A program made the position numbers and the translations under genes. 64,000 nt of DNA from Lepas anatifera (taxonomy: Eukaryota; Arthropoda; Thecostraca; Lepadidae). Of the stretch, positions 1-11,639 are shown piece after piece; the first letter of the stretch is position 1, and each line of letters begins with the position of its first letter. The notes below the pieces were generated by a model, which saw only the letters and a program-made list of their open reading frames with translations, searched no databases and had not been told where the DNA came from. Where the stretch lies: assembly GCA_034440635.1 (NCBI GenBank), contig JAOTON010000320.1, forward strand, positions 186,001-250,000. Reading direction: 5' to 3'.

Positions 1-174
1 GACAAGAAAAATGACTGAAGTATTTTTTATATCACTTTTGGAAGAGCTTTCGATTCTTGTTTTGCGTTTTTCTAGCTCTCTTAGTTTTTGAGATCGTGGA
101 GGGTCTTTCTTAGCCCCTCCCCACACCCCACCAGGGCGAAGGTGGCTCGTACCCGCCACCGGGGCAAGGGCTAA
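1..174 (+). mobile_element. Family C element, 3' end fragment
   Basis: This matches the last ~170 bases of the complete family C copy at 42811-44017, including GACAAGAAAAATGAC, the TTTTTGAGATCGTGG stretch, the C-run core and the closing ACCGGGGCAAGGG. The final TTAA is CTAA here. The 5' part lies outside the window. Confidence 0.8.
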
Positions 175-299
175 ACATGCGAAGTAATTTCTTACTGAAT
201 TTACGCGAGCTTTCTAATGCACTTTGCATATTTGCGCTAACCCCAATATTTTTGAAGTTGGAGGGTGGGCCATCGATGCCCCCATGGGGCGAAGGTTAA
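175..299 (+). mobile_element. Family A element, 3' end fragment
   Basis: ACATGCGAAGTAATTTCTTAC through CCATCGATGCCCCC corresponds to the last ~150 bases of family A. It lacks the final ~30 bases: where A normally reads GCGAAGGTGGCGCC, this copy reads GCGAAGGTTAA, and that TTAA is also the left end of the next B element. Family C sequence precedes it. Confidence 0.75.
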
Positions 300-1135
300 C
301 ACGCACATTGACGGGGGGCGGGTACTCGCCCCTTTCGGGTTTTTTGGAGACTGGAGAAAAACAGCGGCGCGTAGCGCCGCCGTACTTGACGTACCTTTTC
401 CCTCATAAATTTTACAGCTTCTGAAAAATTTTAAGTTCAGGTCATCTTAGGTCAGGTCACCAGTACAGGTCAAGTGACCTGACCTCAAAAAAAGTTTAAG
501 ATAGCATAAGTCAGAACAGGGTGAACAGATCAATTGAAACTCATATCACATAATGGGCCCACCGAGTTCTCTAAAATATGTTCCAGTATTTTTGTTATGG
601 ATGACCTAAGGTCAGGTACGAGGCATGACCTCTCCATTGCAAATACCTGGGAAAATGGTTTTAACTGAATAACTCAGTAACGGATGGTGATAGAGCGTTT
701 ACTTTAGCTGCATTAGACTCGCCTTGGCTTTGCGGCTCTAATGATATGCATTTTATGTAATTTGACCCTGACCTGACGTCAGGTCAGGTCAAATCCTTGA
801 TTTGACCTAGCAAGGTCAAATTATATATCATTCGGTTTGGCTTGCTGCGAGAATTCATAACGTTTGAGTCGTTTTGCTTTGTCTTTACTTGTTCGGATGG
901 AATGGCCGAAAAACTTAATTTACATTTTATCCCTATGACGGCATGTTTTTTCCTCTCGTGACCTTAAATGTGACCTGAAAAAATCCAAATATTTTCGATG
1001 GAGAAGTGGATGGGCTACCCAACGCCGTTTACCGTTTTTCGCTACCTACCGTGGTTCTCGAGGTCTTAGGGGGGCGGGTACCCGTCCCCCTCGTCAAAGC
1101 GAAGTTGGCTCAGAACCCGTCAATGCGCGTGTTAA
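296..1135 (+). mobile_element. Family B TTAA element (B1), diverged full length
   Basis: The copy opens TTAACACGCACATTGACGG and closes CAATGCGCGTGTTAA, so both TTAA ends are present. The GGTACTCGCCCC and GGGTACCCGTCCCC cores lie inside each end. The interior carries many AGGTCA/TGACCT hexamers. It has small deletions relative to the copies at 18719 and 55484. No coding capacity is seen. Confidence 0.85.
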
Positions 1136-1684
1136 GAGGGCCAAATGCACCTGACCCTCTGAGTGCACCCCTGAATAGGGATAGCCAGGAGCCCGACAGG
1201 AAACGGATTAATGAAGGAAATATAAATACAATGACGCTTCAGGAAGAATATTTCCACAACAGTGCTGCCAACTGGGAGTGTGGTGCCCGGCGAGAGCGCT
1301 AAAAAGCTATTTGGAAAAAACACGATTTTCTTTGAATACCACGAAATCGTTTAATTCCGCATAGACTCGCAAGTTTTTGCAGTAGCGTTATCACTGCCAT
1401 CTCTTAGTAATTAACATTGATTCTTTATGGCATACAGCTCGGCTGCAGACCCTTTTTAGCTGGCTGTTTTAGGTCTGGATGTTACAATAGAACAGGGTTT
1501 GTTCTGGACAGGTACGGCGCAGTTAGTGACACTCATGGCCAAGTTCTGCAAAATGATTTATTTGTGCCACTGTTTTCGTTGACTCATCTAACGGAAAACC
1601 TTTTGTGGGAATGCCACATCCTGTGGCTGACTTCTAGCTTTTTTCTAATTCAAGTCTTCTGAGTTTATCATTTGCAACTTGAAT
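1136..1684. other. Unassigned intergenic stretch
   Basis: I recognise no gene or named repeat. Short open frames exist on both strands, but none shows family motifs. Confidence 0.4.
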
Positions 1685-2182
1685 CATGCTTATTCCTCCC
1701 AACGGTGGGGGGTCTGAAAACTCCCCCTCGGGCTTTCCGGCGACACGAAAAACAGCGGCGTGAAGCTCCACGGTACTTAACACACGTTATCCTTGATCCA
1801 TTCCTCAACTTTACCAAAAATTTTAAGTTTGGGTCATCTCAGTTTAGTTCATCGGTGCAGGTCAAGAAACCTCACCTCCAAAAATAATTAAGGTGGCATA
1901 AGGAAGAAAAGGGTGAATCCATCGGATTGAAATTCATACCACATAATGAGCCCACGGAGTGCTACAAAAATTTTCCAGAATTTTTAATATCGATGATCTA
2001 GGGACAGGTACGGCTTCCCCTCCATCGGAAATGCATAGGCAAAACAGGAAGTGGGCTGTATTTGTGTAGATACAAATGTGAACACCTTTGTATTCTCAAA
2101 ATCGTAGTATCCTAGCCCCTTTCCAGGTTCTTGTTGCAATTTTCTAACTGTGACCTCTGAGAGGTCACCTGAGGCTTTTTAA
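1685..2182 (+). mobile_element. Diverged family C/B-like element, partial
   Basis: A CCCCCTCGGGCTTTCCGG segment, an AAAAACAGCGGCG segment and the order of AGGTCA-type hexamers follow the C copy at 42811. For example, CACCTCCAAAAATAATTAAGG resembles CACCTCAAAAATACTTAGG. The copy is heavily mutated, has no clear left end, and is cut off by the B element whose TTAA starts at 2179. Confidence 0.55.
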
Positions 2183-2190
2183 CACGCGCA

Positions 2191-2977
2191 TTAACACGCG
2201 CATTGACGGGGGGGCGGGTACCCGCCCCCCTCGGGTTTTTCGCAGACAGCAGAAAAACGGCGGCGCGTAGCGCCGCCGTACTTGGTATACCTTTTCCCTC
2301 ATCATTTTTACAACTTCTGTGAAAATTTTAAGGTTAGGTCATCTCAGGTCAGGTCACCAGTACAGGTCAAGTGACCCGACCTCAAAAAAAGTTTAAGATA
2401 GCATAAGTCGGAGCAGGGTGAACTTATCCGATTGAAACTCACACCACATAATGGCCCCACCGAGATCTCTAACATATGTTCCGGTATTTTTATATCGATG
2501 ACCTAAGGTCAGGTACGAGGCATGACCTCTCCATTGGAAATACATGGGAAAAATGGTTTTTACAGAATAACTCAGTAACGGATGGTGATAGAGCATTTAT
2601 TTTAGCTGCATTAAACTCGCCTGGGCTTTGCGGTTCTAATGATATGCATTTTATATAATTTGACCCTGACCTGACCTCAGGTCAGGTCAAATCCTTGATT
2701 TGACCTAGCAAGGTCAAATTATATATCATTCGATTCGGCTTATTAAGAGGATTCATATAGTTCAAGTCGTTTTGCTCTATCTTTACTTGTTCAGATTTCA
2801 TGGCCGAAAAACTGAATTTACATGTTATCCCTATGACGGGCATGTTTTGACCTCTCGTGACCTTAAATGTGACCTGACAAAAAATGGTCCAAATGTTTTC
2901 GATGGAGAAGTGGATGGGCAGCCCAACGCCGTTTACCGTTTTTCGCTACCTATCGTGGTTCTCGAGATCTTAGGGGG
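2191..2977 (+). mobile_element. Family B element (B2), 3' truncated
   Basis: This is a standard B body with the GGGTACCCGCCCC core near its left end. It stops in the final TTAGGGGG, where the LINE 5' region begins, so its right inverted repeat is missing. A second partial copy of the left end precedes it: TTAACACGCGCA at 2179 is followed at once by TTAACACGCGCATTGACGG at 2191. Confidence 0.85.
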
Positions 2978-3203
2978 TCAGTCTGCGCCTGACCTCGGCC
3001 GCGGTCGGACGTGTCCGGAGGGGCATGCTGTGAGCCCGCTCGGTGTGCGTTGGTGCGGGGTCCCGGGTGATGGGCCTGAGATACGGAATGTAGCCAGATC
3101 ACAAGTAATTCCGAAAGAAGTGATTTGATTCTGGACGAGGCATCGCAGGACAGTGACCAAATAGTGAGGCAGTGGTTAGTTTGCCCCGCAGTGGCTCAGT
3201 AAG

Positions 3204-4184
3204 ATGTCGGACAGTGGTAGCGAGCAGGACAGAGACTCGGTGTTCACAGACGCGGCCTCCGGGCATGACAGTGCGGGAGGCAAAAAGCGACAACTCTCGG
3301 TAACCGAAATGACAAGGAAAATAGAGAGAAAAAGGCAAAACCGTCAACTAAGTGCAACAGGCCAAAACGTTCAAGAGCGAGGTCAGCGCTCCCAAAAAGG
3401 TGAGGACAACTCTCTAACGTTCGACGCCATACAAAAGCTTATCGAAACAGGAAACGACCGGGTCATTGCTGCTTTCGAATCAAAGTTCGCGATCATGGAA
3501 AAACGAGTCGAGATCTTGGAAGCCGAAGCCCACGAGAAAGACATAACAATCCAGAATTTAAGACAGGAACTCGCCTCCGTGAAAAATTATAGCGATGATC
3601 TACGTGAGCGCGTTAATGACATCGACATGAACCGTCGCTTATCGAGCTTAGTTTTGACATGCGATGAATTCACCACGAAGAACGCGAATGAGGACATGGT
3701 GGGCAAGACTGCGAGTGTACTCAACCATTACTTTCCGGACTTGGGAGTCACAGCAGCCGACATCTCAGTCGCGCACCGCTTGCAAGGCGATAACAAGGTT
3801 ATCATCAAGTTTGTGCGGCGCCAGAAGCGTGACGACATTTTCGCAAGGCGATTTGAACTCATGCCGAAACGTGTTGCCGGAGGTAGGACCGAGCCGGGGC
3901 CGGCGCAGAATGGTGCCTTGTCTGGTCGACGCATGTCACCTCTTTTCATGGCAGAGTCTTTGACTCCTGAGAAGAGACGTCTGTTCCAGCTGGCCCTCGC
4001 TGCGCGGCGGCCAGAGAACGGCTCGAAACTCTTCTCTGTTTTCACCCGCCGGGGCCAAGTTTTCTGCCGCGTGGTTTTTAGGGGTGAGAACATTCGAGTT
4101 CGTGACGAGGAACATCTTCACAAATTGCTCGGTGGATCCATTCCTGCTCTGCCGGCTTGGGATTCTGGACATCGTCGCGGGTGA
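3204..4184 (+). CDS. LINE ORF1 protein, coiled-coil nucleic-acid-binding type
   Basis: This intact 326-residue frame starts at ATG in MSDSGSEQDRDSVF. A Ser/Asp-rich then Lys/Arg-rich N-terminus (KKRQLSVTEMTRKIERKRQ) precedes a long heptad-like helix at about residues 75-145 (IEKRVEILEAEAHEKD-type region), consistent with ORF1 trimerisation. Residues ~150-235 (VLTCDEFTTKNANED, then VAHRLQGDNKVIIKFVRR) look like the RRM-like domain. About 270-315 (FSVFTRRGQVFCRVVF) looks like the C-terminal domain of L1-type ORF1 proteins, which bind element RNA and act as chaperones in the RNP. ORF2 lies 2.1 kb downstream. The domain order is seen; the biochemical role is inferred from the family. Confidence 0.8.
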   Translation: MSDSGSEQDRDSVFTDAASGHDSAGGKKRQLSVTEMTRKIERKRQNRQLSATGQNVQERGQRSQKGEDNSLTFDAIQKLIETGNDRVIAAFESKFAIMEKRVEILEAEAHEKDITIQNLRQELASVKNYSDDLRERVNDIDMNRRLSSLVLTCDEFTTKNANEDMVGKTASVLNHYFPDLGVTAADISVAHRLQGDNKVIIKFVRRQKRDDIFARRFELMPKRVAGGRTEPGPAQNGALSGRRMSPLFMAESLTPEKRRLFQLALAARRPENGSKLFSVFTRRGQVFCRVVFRGENIRVRDEEHLHKLLGGSIPALPAWDSGHRRG

Positions 4185-6266
4185 CGGGGAGCTGCGGGTG
4201 AGGCTGGGGCCGCCGGCATGAGATCGGTCAGCGCGGCTGGTTCTTCGTCGGCGATGGAGTCTTCGGGGAGGCGGGAGGTGCCGCGGCCGGCGGCTTGTGT
4301 AGCCGGTGCGACTGCTGCTCCCGTGTGCGCTGTCTCAGCGGCCCCTGTGAGGGGAGCCGTGACAGCGCCGGGCTCGCCGGCTCCGATGGGCCCGCCCCTC
4401 TCGGGCCCGTCTCGCCCCGGCTTGGATGGTCTCCGTCGATCCTGATATGATGCGGCTCGCCGTACGCCCGTAGCTTGTTTTGACGGCGACATCTCTACGT
4501 TTCCGGGCGCTGGGGAGCAGCACTAGCTGACAGCTTGGACGGAGGATGACGGCTCTCGGCCGCTTAACTTCGTAGCTGCACGTGCCACCGAGTCAGTATC
4601 AGTCGCCACCTTCATCTACGAATGACACCTCGTCTTCAAATATAAGTATTCATGCTGCTTGCTCCGATATTAGATAAATCACGTGAAGTTTTTATGTACC
4701 TACTATTCTTCAATATTTTCACTAAACACCAATTGCATTTCTGTGTAATCTTGACGCCCAATGACTGGAACATATTTGAAGTAGGGCAATCAGCATGTTG
4801 CATTTATTTGAGCGAGAAACCTTAACCATTTTTTCCAATGCTCGATCACTGCAGGTCCTGTTATTTCACGATAAACCATGCAGTTAAACTTAAACACCTG
4901 ATCACAACAATGTGCTATAGCGTACCTATTGAGCATCCTATGTTTCTGCTGTGCTATGGTATGCCGCCAGGGAAGCAAGCAGTTTGCCGGCGCGGTCGGG
5001 TGCGTCCGGTGGCTGTGTAGCACTGGGTGGCCTCCTCATACACACCGAAGCAATTAGCTGTTCGAAAAAATGTAAGTCAAGTGCTGATTTTCGTGCAAAC
5101 CACCGGTCCTGACGGCAGCCAGCGCACCCGGGCGCGCCTGGCCAAGAACGGAAACTGTCATTCTCGCTGTGCGTCGGTAAGAAAAATGATGCGGCAGGAG
5201 AAATTATTTCTTGAAGACTGAAATTACAACGCAGAAGTACGTCGTCCGTTGCCTTCGTTTCAATCATATTAACATACCTATAACTCGTACAGTTTTCTAT
5301 GTCTAGATAAATTACATTGGGAGATTTCTGAAAGGAGCTTGAGACTGTCCAGTGTAAGTCAAAAGAAAACTGTCGAAATCATCGCAGTATGTTACATGCC
5401 TTTGGTTTGTATGTGTAATTGCGGATGGAGAATTGAAAAAACTATGCATTTATTTGATCAGCAATTTTATTGTACAACAAAGCGATGTATTAAGAGGCCC
5501 GTGTCCGTGGTCGCTCTCAGAACTAACGTCTCATAGGCTCTAGTCCAGGTGGCAGCACCGTACCACCGAACTGACTGTGTCAGTCACTGCTTTTTTGACG
5601 CTGAGGATTGATCGACTGGTGGTCTGCGCAGGAATTCTGGCGGAAGCCGGGGCGTTCGGGTCCGACCGGCAGCAGCCAACAGTTCATTTTGAGCTCAATA
5701 TATATCCTGTGTCAAACTTGAGGCCTCAAGGAACACAGGATCTCGACAAAAACGATGCAACAGCGGCGGGGCGGCAGCGGGAGGACCCGGACGTTCCTGG
5801 AGCTCCATTCTGCTTAATCGGAGAGCACGTAAACCGTGATCTGGTGAACTTATTGATGTAGTTATGGCCGTAACTGCAGTTTGAGCTCTCGCAAGCGTCA
5901 TGTCTGTATTCATAACTGCTTGTATGTGAGTGTATGTGTATGTTTGTTTTCAGTCACCGGTGGGGCCCCGCACCTATCGGTAGCCGGGTGGACTCTCGGT
6001 TGGCCATGGTTCGGCGCACAGGGTTGGGGTGGGGGTTAGAATGGGGGAGTAGAAAGTGTACTACATGTGTATATGCTGATAAGCGGTTTGTCAGTGTTAA
6101 TTGTTTCGAAAAAATGACCTAATCTATATAAACAAAAACATTGTGTGTAAGGTATTCGTTCCAGGTTTAAAACAAGGGTGCCCATCATCGAAGAGCGATA
6201 GGTTTAGGATTATTCTTGCGTTTGCGGGCACTTTTAAGCATCACATGGCTAAGCAAACTTATTTGA
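4185..6266 (+). other. LINE inter-ORF region
   Basis: About 2.1 kb separates ORF1 from ORF2. The first 300 bases are very GC-rich and continue the composition of ORF1; from about 4560 it becomes mixed. No conserved domain is recognised in any frame. L1 and Tx1 elements usually have a short spacer, so this stretch may hold an unrecognised insertion or the remains of a longer ORF1. Confidence 0.45.
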
Positions 6267-9200
6267 TTGGTATTTTCAACGACCATGCCTGACTTGAAGG
6301 TTCTTACTTATAACGTCAGGGGGCTGCGCGATGTGTCGAAAAGGCGTGCAGTCTTTAGATTTCTGCATACGCAGTATCCGAACTATATTTCGATACTTCA
6401 AGAAACTCATTCTTGTCCTCGCGATATGCCCTTTTGGCAAGCGGAGTGGGGCTCACAAATATTGTTCTCACATGGCGTAAGTGTTAACGAAAGTGGAGTG
6501 TCAGTCCTGGTACCCAGATCCTTTCAGGGGATAGGCGCAGTTAAGCTCGGATTCGCGTCGGATGATGGACGACTTATAGTAGCTGATATTGAATATAATA
6601 AATGCAAAATTAAGTTAATTGCTGCTTATGCACCGCACAAAAATCGGAATAATCTGCAAGTAGAATTTTTCATCAGCTAAAAGAAAAAATTCAGATCATG
6701 TCCGAGATAGATAAATGTCATATACTCCTTTGTGGGGAGTTAAACGTTCACCTAACGTATCGAGACACTTCCAATAAGAACTTTCGCATTACAGCAGCCG
6801 CAAAAGCTTTAATTGATTTAATGAAGGAACAAAGCTTAATAGATATTTGGCGAGACAAAAATCCAAACTTGGTGCGGTACACTTGGAGGCGACTCAATCC
6901 ATTGCAGCAATCTAGAATTGATTATATATTAGCAAGTAAACATTTAACAGACAATCATGTCATGAAAGGTATAAATATTAAGCCGTCAATATTGAGTGAC
7001 CATTCGTTATTAGAGACAGAGATAGAAATTTTTAACTCTGAGCGTGGGCCGGGGCTCTTCCGTTTCCGCAATGATCTTCTCCGAGATGAGTCGTTTGTCG
7101 ATTTAGCAATGGCAGAAATGGAAAAAGCATCCACAAGATGCGAAGTTTACCCCGAAATTTGTGATTGGGGGTTAACATTAGAGTTACTTCTAAGTAAAAT
7201 TAGGGTCATGAGCATTAAAAGATGGAAAGAAATAAACAAACAGAAGCGGTATCAAAATTCAAAGTTTCTAAGGCTTCTAGAGGAATGTGAGGCTAAAATG
7301 AACTCGCACACAAGCGTTGAATTATTAGAGGAGTATCAAGAGCTGAAAAGCCTGGTTAATGATATAGAACAAGAAAAGGGCAAACGGGCAATGATTTATT
7401 CAGGAGCTAGATGGATTGAAGAGGGCGAAAAGCCTACTGGCTATTTCTTAAACATAAATAAAGTTCGATGTGCCAAAAGCAAATTAACGTACTACAGTCT
7501 AATGAGAACCAGCTTATAACAGGTAACAATGATATCTTAAAGTTTTGCAATAACTACTTCGACCAGCTGTATTCTGGGAGTGCCAAATGTCAAAATGGTA
7601 ATGATGAATCATTGGTCGAGGAATTTCTGGGCCAAATAGAATGTCCCCGACTCTGTCAAGATGATAGAGACATTTGTGAAGAACCATTCACTAGTGAAGA
7701 ATGTAAAGTCGCATTGGATTCAATGATGAATAATAAATCCCCATCCGTTTCAGGTTTTTCAAAAGAATTTATACAGTTTTTCTGGCCACATTTGGAAACA
7801 ATCGTCATGAGTTACCTGAGACAAGTGAAAGAAAATAAACAGTTTTTCGTCACTCAACGAAGAGGGGTGATAACTTTGATTCCGAAACAGGGAGATCAGA
7901 AAATGATTAAGAATAAGCGCGCGATATGTTTGCTTGACATTGTGTACAAGATAGCAGCTAAGGTACTGGCAAACAGGATAATGACGGTTATATGTAAGTT
8001 AGTTGCACCAGACCAAACAGGTTCTATACGCGGAAGATACATTGGTATGAATATTCGAACAATCGCAGATGTTATCGAGTACTGTGAAACCGATCAATTG
8101 AGCGGGATATTGATGGCTCTTGATTTTCAAAACGCCTTTAATACCGTCGAGCATAAATTCATTTATGACGTCTTAGCGAAATTCAATTTTGGACCAAATT
8201 TCATTGAATGGGTTAAAATATTGCATACAGATATGGAGTTAACGGTCATTAATAATGGATATACATCCGAATGGTTCAAGCCTTCAAGGGGTCTCCAACA
8301 AGGGTGTCCGGCCTCAGCATTACTATTTTGTCTAGTGGTTGAAATACTCGCCATTAAAATCCGCAACACACCATCTATTAAGGGAATTGTAATATCTGAG
8401 CAAGAGGTTAAGATATCTCAGTATATTGATGACACGACCCTTTTTCAGAAAGATATAAATTCAGGCAACGAAGCACTAAAAGTCATTCAAGATTTCGGCG
8501 TAGTTTCTGGTCTGCAACTTAACTTGTCAAAAAGTCATTTTTATGTGGTTAGGCAAAGAGAAGAGTTCCCAACAGTTGATTTGCGGACAAGCACCGATTG
8601 TACAGGCCAAAATACTTGGGGTAGAGTTTAGTGCTATATATAAGTGTGAAGAGGAAAATATGCGTCGCGTTCATATCAGAATACAAAATACTTTGAACCA
8701 ATGGTCGCAGAGAGACCTATCTTTGAAGGGTAGAATAACAATCGCAAAATCTTTGCTGATATCCCAGTTGATATATATTATTTCGGCTGTGCGAATTGAT
8801 AATAAGCACTTAGTGGTAATCCAAAGTAAAATCATGAAGTTCATATGGAGAGGACGCCCACCAAAAGTTGCGAGGACTACTCTCTACCAAACTATCGAAA
8901 ATGGGGGTTTGAATGTACCCAATGTAGTAAATCTTTACAAAGCTCTGCGCGTATCGTGGATGGGGAAAATCATATCTAACACTGATTCACCTTGTTCTAA
9001 AATTTTACAGGTTAGGTTGAAAATTCAGTGTGGGCACATATTGCACATGAACTACGGAGATAAATGGATTAAATCTCAAAATGTGACATTATATTACAAG
9101 GAAATGTTGAAATGGCTGAAGGATGTTTTGCCTATTAAAGAGCCACAGAACGGAAAAGACGTGCGAAAACAGTTTCTTTGGAATAATTCAGCAATAAATG

Positions 9201-9673
9201 TGGGGGGACAATCTCTATTCTGCCGTAGGGTATATGAAAAAGGTTTGAATTTGATTGACGATTTTTTCGATCACGAAGGGCGGTACATGAGTTTTGAACG
9301 ATTTAAAGAGCGCTATCCAGCGGTAAGCGTTGATCCCCTGACCTATTATGCTTGGAATCAAGCGATTCCACTAGGGTGGAGAAGGATGATAACGGGAACT
9401 GCAGCGTTGAAACCTGAAGAACGTGAGGTAGGGTATTTGATCAATATAGGAGGGGTAGATGTAAATTTCAAACACATAAAGCCAAAGTTCTTTTCCATTC
9501 GATGGCTGGAAGACATAATCCCTAATGCCCAAAGAAAATGGCAAGGTGAAAATGGCATTCGCGTTGTTTTCGCTATCCCGCATAGGTGTCGTGTTCAAGG
9601 GAGGGGGAGGTTGTTCAAACACCCCCTGTACCAGGGCGAAGGTGGCTCGCAGGCCAGCCGGGGCGCGGATTAA
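6267..9673 (+). pseudogene. LINE ORF2, endonuclease-reverse transcriptase, frameshifted
   Basis: Four overlapping frames together encode one ORF2. 6267-6680 starts the APE-like endonuclease (TYNVRGLRD, then LQETHS). 6698-7519 continues it (GELNVHL where GDFN is usual, DYILAS, SDHSLL) into the linker. 7468-8631 holds the reverse transcriptase: LIPKQGD, AICLLDIVYKIAAKVLANR, ALDFQNAFNTVEH, GLQQGCPASALLF and YIDD in place of YADD. 8543-9673 holds the thumb and C-terminal region (ILGVEFSA, WRGRPPKVARTTLY). Frame changes fall at about 6665, 7475 and 8540, two of them at T-runs, so each may be a one-base indel. The last ~20 residues read into a TTAA-element end. The protein would nick target DNA and prime cDNA synthesis; this copy looks inactive. 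Confidence 0.85.
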
Positions 9674-9674
9674 A
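9613..9674 (+). mobile_element. TTAA-element 3' terminus fragment
   Basis: CCAGGGCGAAGGTGGCTCG followed by GGGGCGCGGATTAA resembles the closing bases of families C (GGCGAAGGTGGCTCGTACCC) and A (GGGGCGCGGGTTAA). It directly follows the LINE. Confidence 0.55.
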
Positions 9675-9889
9675 CTGAAAATTATGACCTGTGACCTGTA
9701 AGAGGCTATCTGAGGTTAAGTACGATATTTTCCATAGTTTATCCCATAAAGTTTCAGTGAACAGTAATAGTGTCTGCATCAAGTATGTTTTATTAGTAAA
9801 CATACTTAGTAGTAGTAGTAGTTTTATTAGTATTATTTATTATATTTTCAATTAGTAAAAGAAATAAAAATATTGACTTTGCGGTATGC
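9675..9889. other. AT-rich spacer with short TAG triplet run
   Basis: No gene is seen. A short AGTAGTAGTAGTAG run lies near 9808. TGACCTGTGACCTG at about 9687 may be a residue of the interrupted TTAA element. Confidence 0.4.
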
Positions 9890-9897
9890 TCTATGTG

Positions 9898-10091
9898 CAT
9901 GGGCGCCGAAAGCGGGGGGACGGGGGGGACGCGTCCCCCTGCTGGCCAACCAGGGGAGGACGTCCCCCAAATTTTTGGGTCAATGGTCATTAATGCTGTC
10001 AAGTATCGAATATACTCAAAATTCGCCTCCCACGGTCAGTACCAGCCCGGGTCCGTCCCCCCCCTGCGAAAATTCCGTGGCGGCGCCCCTG
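9898..10091. mobile_element. hAT-like MITE, 194 bp, with 8-bp target duplication
   Basis: The left end CATGGGCGCCG mirrors the right end CGGCGCCCCTG (inverted: CAGGGGCGCCG). The element is flanked on both sides by the direct repeat TCTATGTG (9890-9897 and 10092-10099). An 8-bp duplication with CAGGGGCG-type ends is characteristic of hAT superfamily MITEs. It has no coding capacity. A GGGGGACGCGTCCCC palindrome lies inside. Confidence 0.85.
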
Positions 10092-10099
10092 TCTATGTG

Positions 10100-10970
10100 A
10101 CTAGTGACTCAGCTCAGTTAAGTCCAAGACTGTCAGATTCCTTTCAAGGCTGATAATGGCGACATCTATACATGTTTACAAAAATGATCGATAGAGCACG
10201 CCGTGGTAGACTGCCTGAGGTTGTAAGGTTGTTCTGCAGCAAGCCTGCACCACCGGCCACCAAATGAGTAAAGAGTAGCATTCTTTTTGACACATCTATG
10301 GCTAGATGCCAGCTAGATTCTAGTTTTGGATCTATAACTTTATTTCGTGAGGGGTTTTAGTCGGCCCTAGCTTCCCCTGCCATCGCCTCGGATCTGCCTG
10401 CGGGTATACATTTACAATAAACATTCTGACATTTCGCAGGGGTAAGCCCCTCTAGTCCCCCCTTGTATCTGTCACTGCTGGATACCTCAACCTTCGCTTT
10501 TAGACGACAATCAGTCGGTCCAGCTACAGAACACTAGGCTGCCTGAAGCACTGCATGTGGGCTCGTACAATCTAACGCATGCTGGCCGCACGAGGTCCAG
10601 TCAAAATTTTGACTGGAGTGCTTGCAAGACTACCAGGACACGACGCTAAAGCTTTGTTTAGTTATGTATGTAAGACAAATCTGGAAATGTGTGGGCATGG
10701 CCTAATAAGTAGCGTGTTCGCGTCACTGGTTCAGTTTTTAACGGATGCTTGATGTTTTATGGCACGCAATGTCTCATTGGTACCTGCATGAAAACGTTAA
10801 ATAGAAACAAATACATACACAATTTTTCACAGAAGGCAACTCGATTTAAATGGTTTAAAAAACCGCGTTTCTACGCAAAATCTGCCAGAATCAGCAAAAA
10901 CAGGGTATGTATGTTTTGACCGTTTTGAGCAGGAGACTGTCGAATTGTACCCAATGAATCCACTCCCGGT
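10100..10970. other. Unassigned intergenic stretch
   Basis: No gene, RNA or named repeat is recognised. Confidence 0.4.
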
Positions 10971-11166
10971 TCACAGTCTGAGTGCCTCCGAACTGTTGTT
11001 GTATACCTCTGTTCTGTATTCACCGTCTGAGCACTTCCGGACTTCTCTTGTACACCTCTACCCTGTGTCTACAGCCTGAGCAAGTCCGGACTGTTGTACA
11101 CATCTGTTCTGTGTCCACAGCCTGAGCACGTCCGGACTTCTGTTGTACACCTCTGTGATGGGATGG
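10971..11166 (+). repeat. Minisatellite, about four 46-49 bp units
   Basis: The unit carries CTGAGCAMKTCCGGACT and TTGTACACCTCTGTTCTG. CTGAG recurs at 10978, 11027, 11076 and 11122, giving spacings of 49, 49 and 46. Units are imperfect. Confidence 0.85.
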
Positions 11167-11489
11167 AGAGAATCGCGCAGCATTCGACGCCGCCCGGAGA
11201 GACACACAGGGCCAGAGAGCGCGATGGCCAGCGAGAGTTTCGCAGCCAACTTCCGCAGGTTCAAAAACATCATCAAGGTGAACATATCTTTCAGAATGTC
11301 CATGGTTGTTATTTGTCGGTACTTGCTGATTGTTGCCGAAACCAGGGCTGTTGAATTAACTGGTTGCACCAGAATGACGTAAAATAATATCCGGGCAAAA
11401 ACCACTAGCCGGTGATTATTACAAAAAATTGATGTTTTTCATGTTTATAGTTTTTTCAGCAGATGTATTGCCAAAGTATAATATACGTG

Positions 11490-11491
<2 letters not shown>
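11167..11491. other. Unassigned stretch with short open frame
   Basis: A frame from ATG at 11223 encodes a short Arg/Val-rich peptide of about 50 residues (starts MASESFAANFRRFKNII) and ends at TAA near 11382. I do not recognise it and see no support for expression. Confidence 0.25.

Positions 11492-11568
<77 letters not shown>
11492..11568. repeat. (TA)n microsatellite
   Basis: About 38 uninterrupted TA dinucleotides. It lies just upstream of the Penelope-like coding remnants. Confidence 0.97.
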
Positions 11569-11570
<2 letters not shown>

Positions 11571-11639
11571 ACCTGGCCACTGTACGGAGGCCAGGTTTGC
11601 ATTTCCGAGCGGAAAAATAATTGTATAAACCTTTCGTCG

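Larger units (their letters stand above)
2978..9612 (+). mobile_element. L1/Tx1-like non-LTR retrotransposon
   Basis: A near full-length LINE has a GC-rich 5' UTR (about 2978-3203), a coiled-coil ORF1 (3204-4184), a spacer of about 2.1 kb and an ORF2 with endonuclease and reverse transcriptase (6267 to about 9600). It interrupts the 3' end of family B2. The 3' boundary is uncertain: no poly(A) tail is seen, and the ORF2 frame runs into a fragment resembling a TTAA-element end. Clade placement as L1/Tx1 comes from the two-ORF layout, an APE-type endonuclease and the absence of RNase H. The unusually long inter-ORF spacer may contain a further insertion. Confidence 0.8.

Noticed and set aside
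4118..4523. GC-rich open frames on both strands after LINE ORF1
   Set aside because: High GC lowers stop frequency here; the frames overlap each other and lack motifs.
11492..11568. (TA)n run as an origin or regulatory element
   Set aside because: A simple microsatellite is sufficient explanation.
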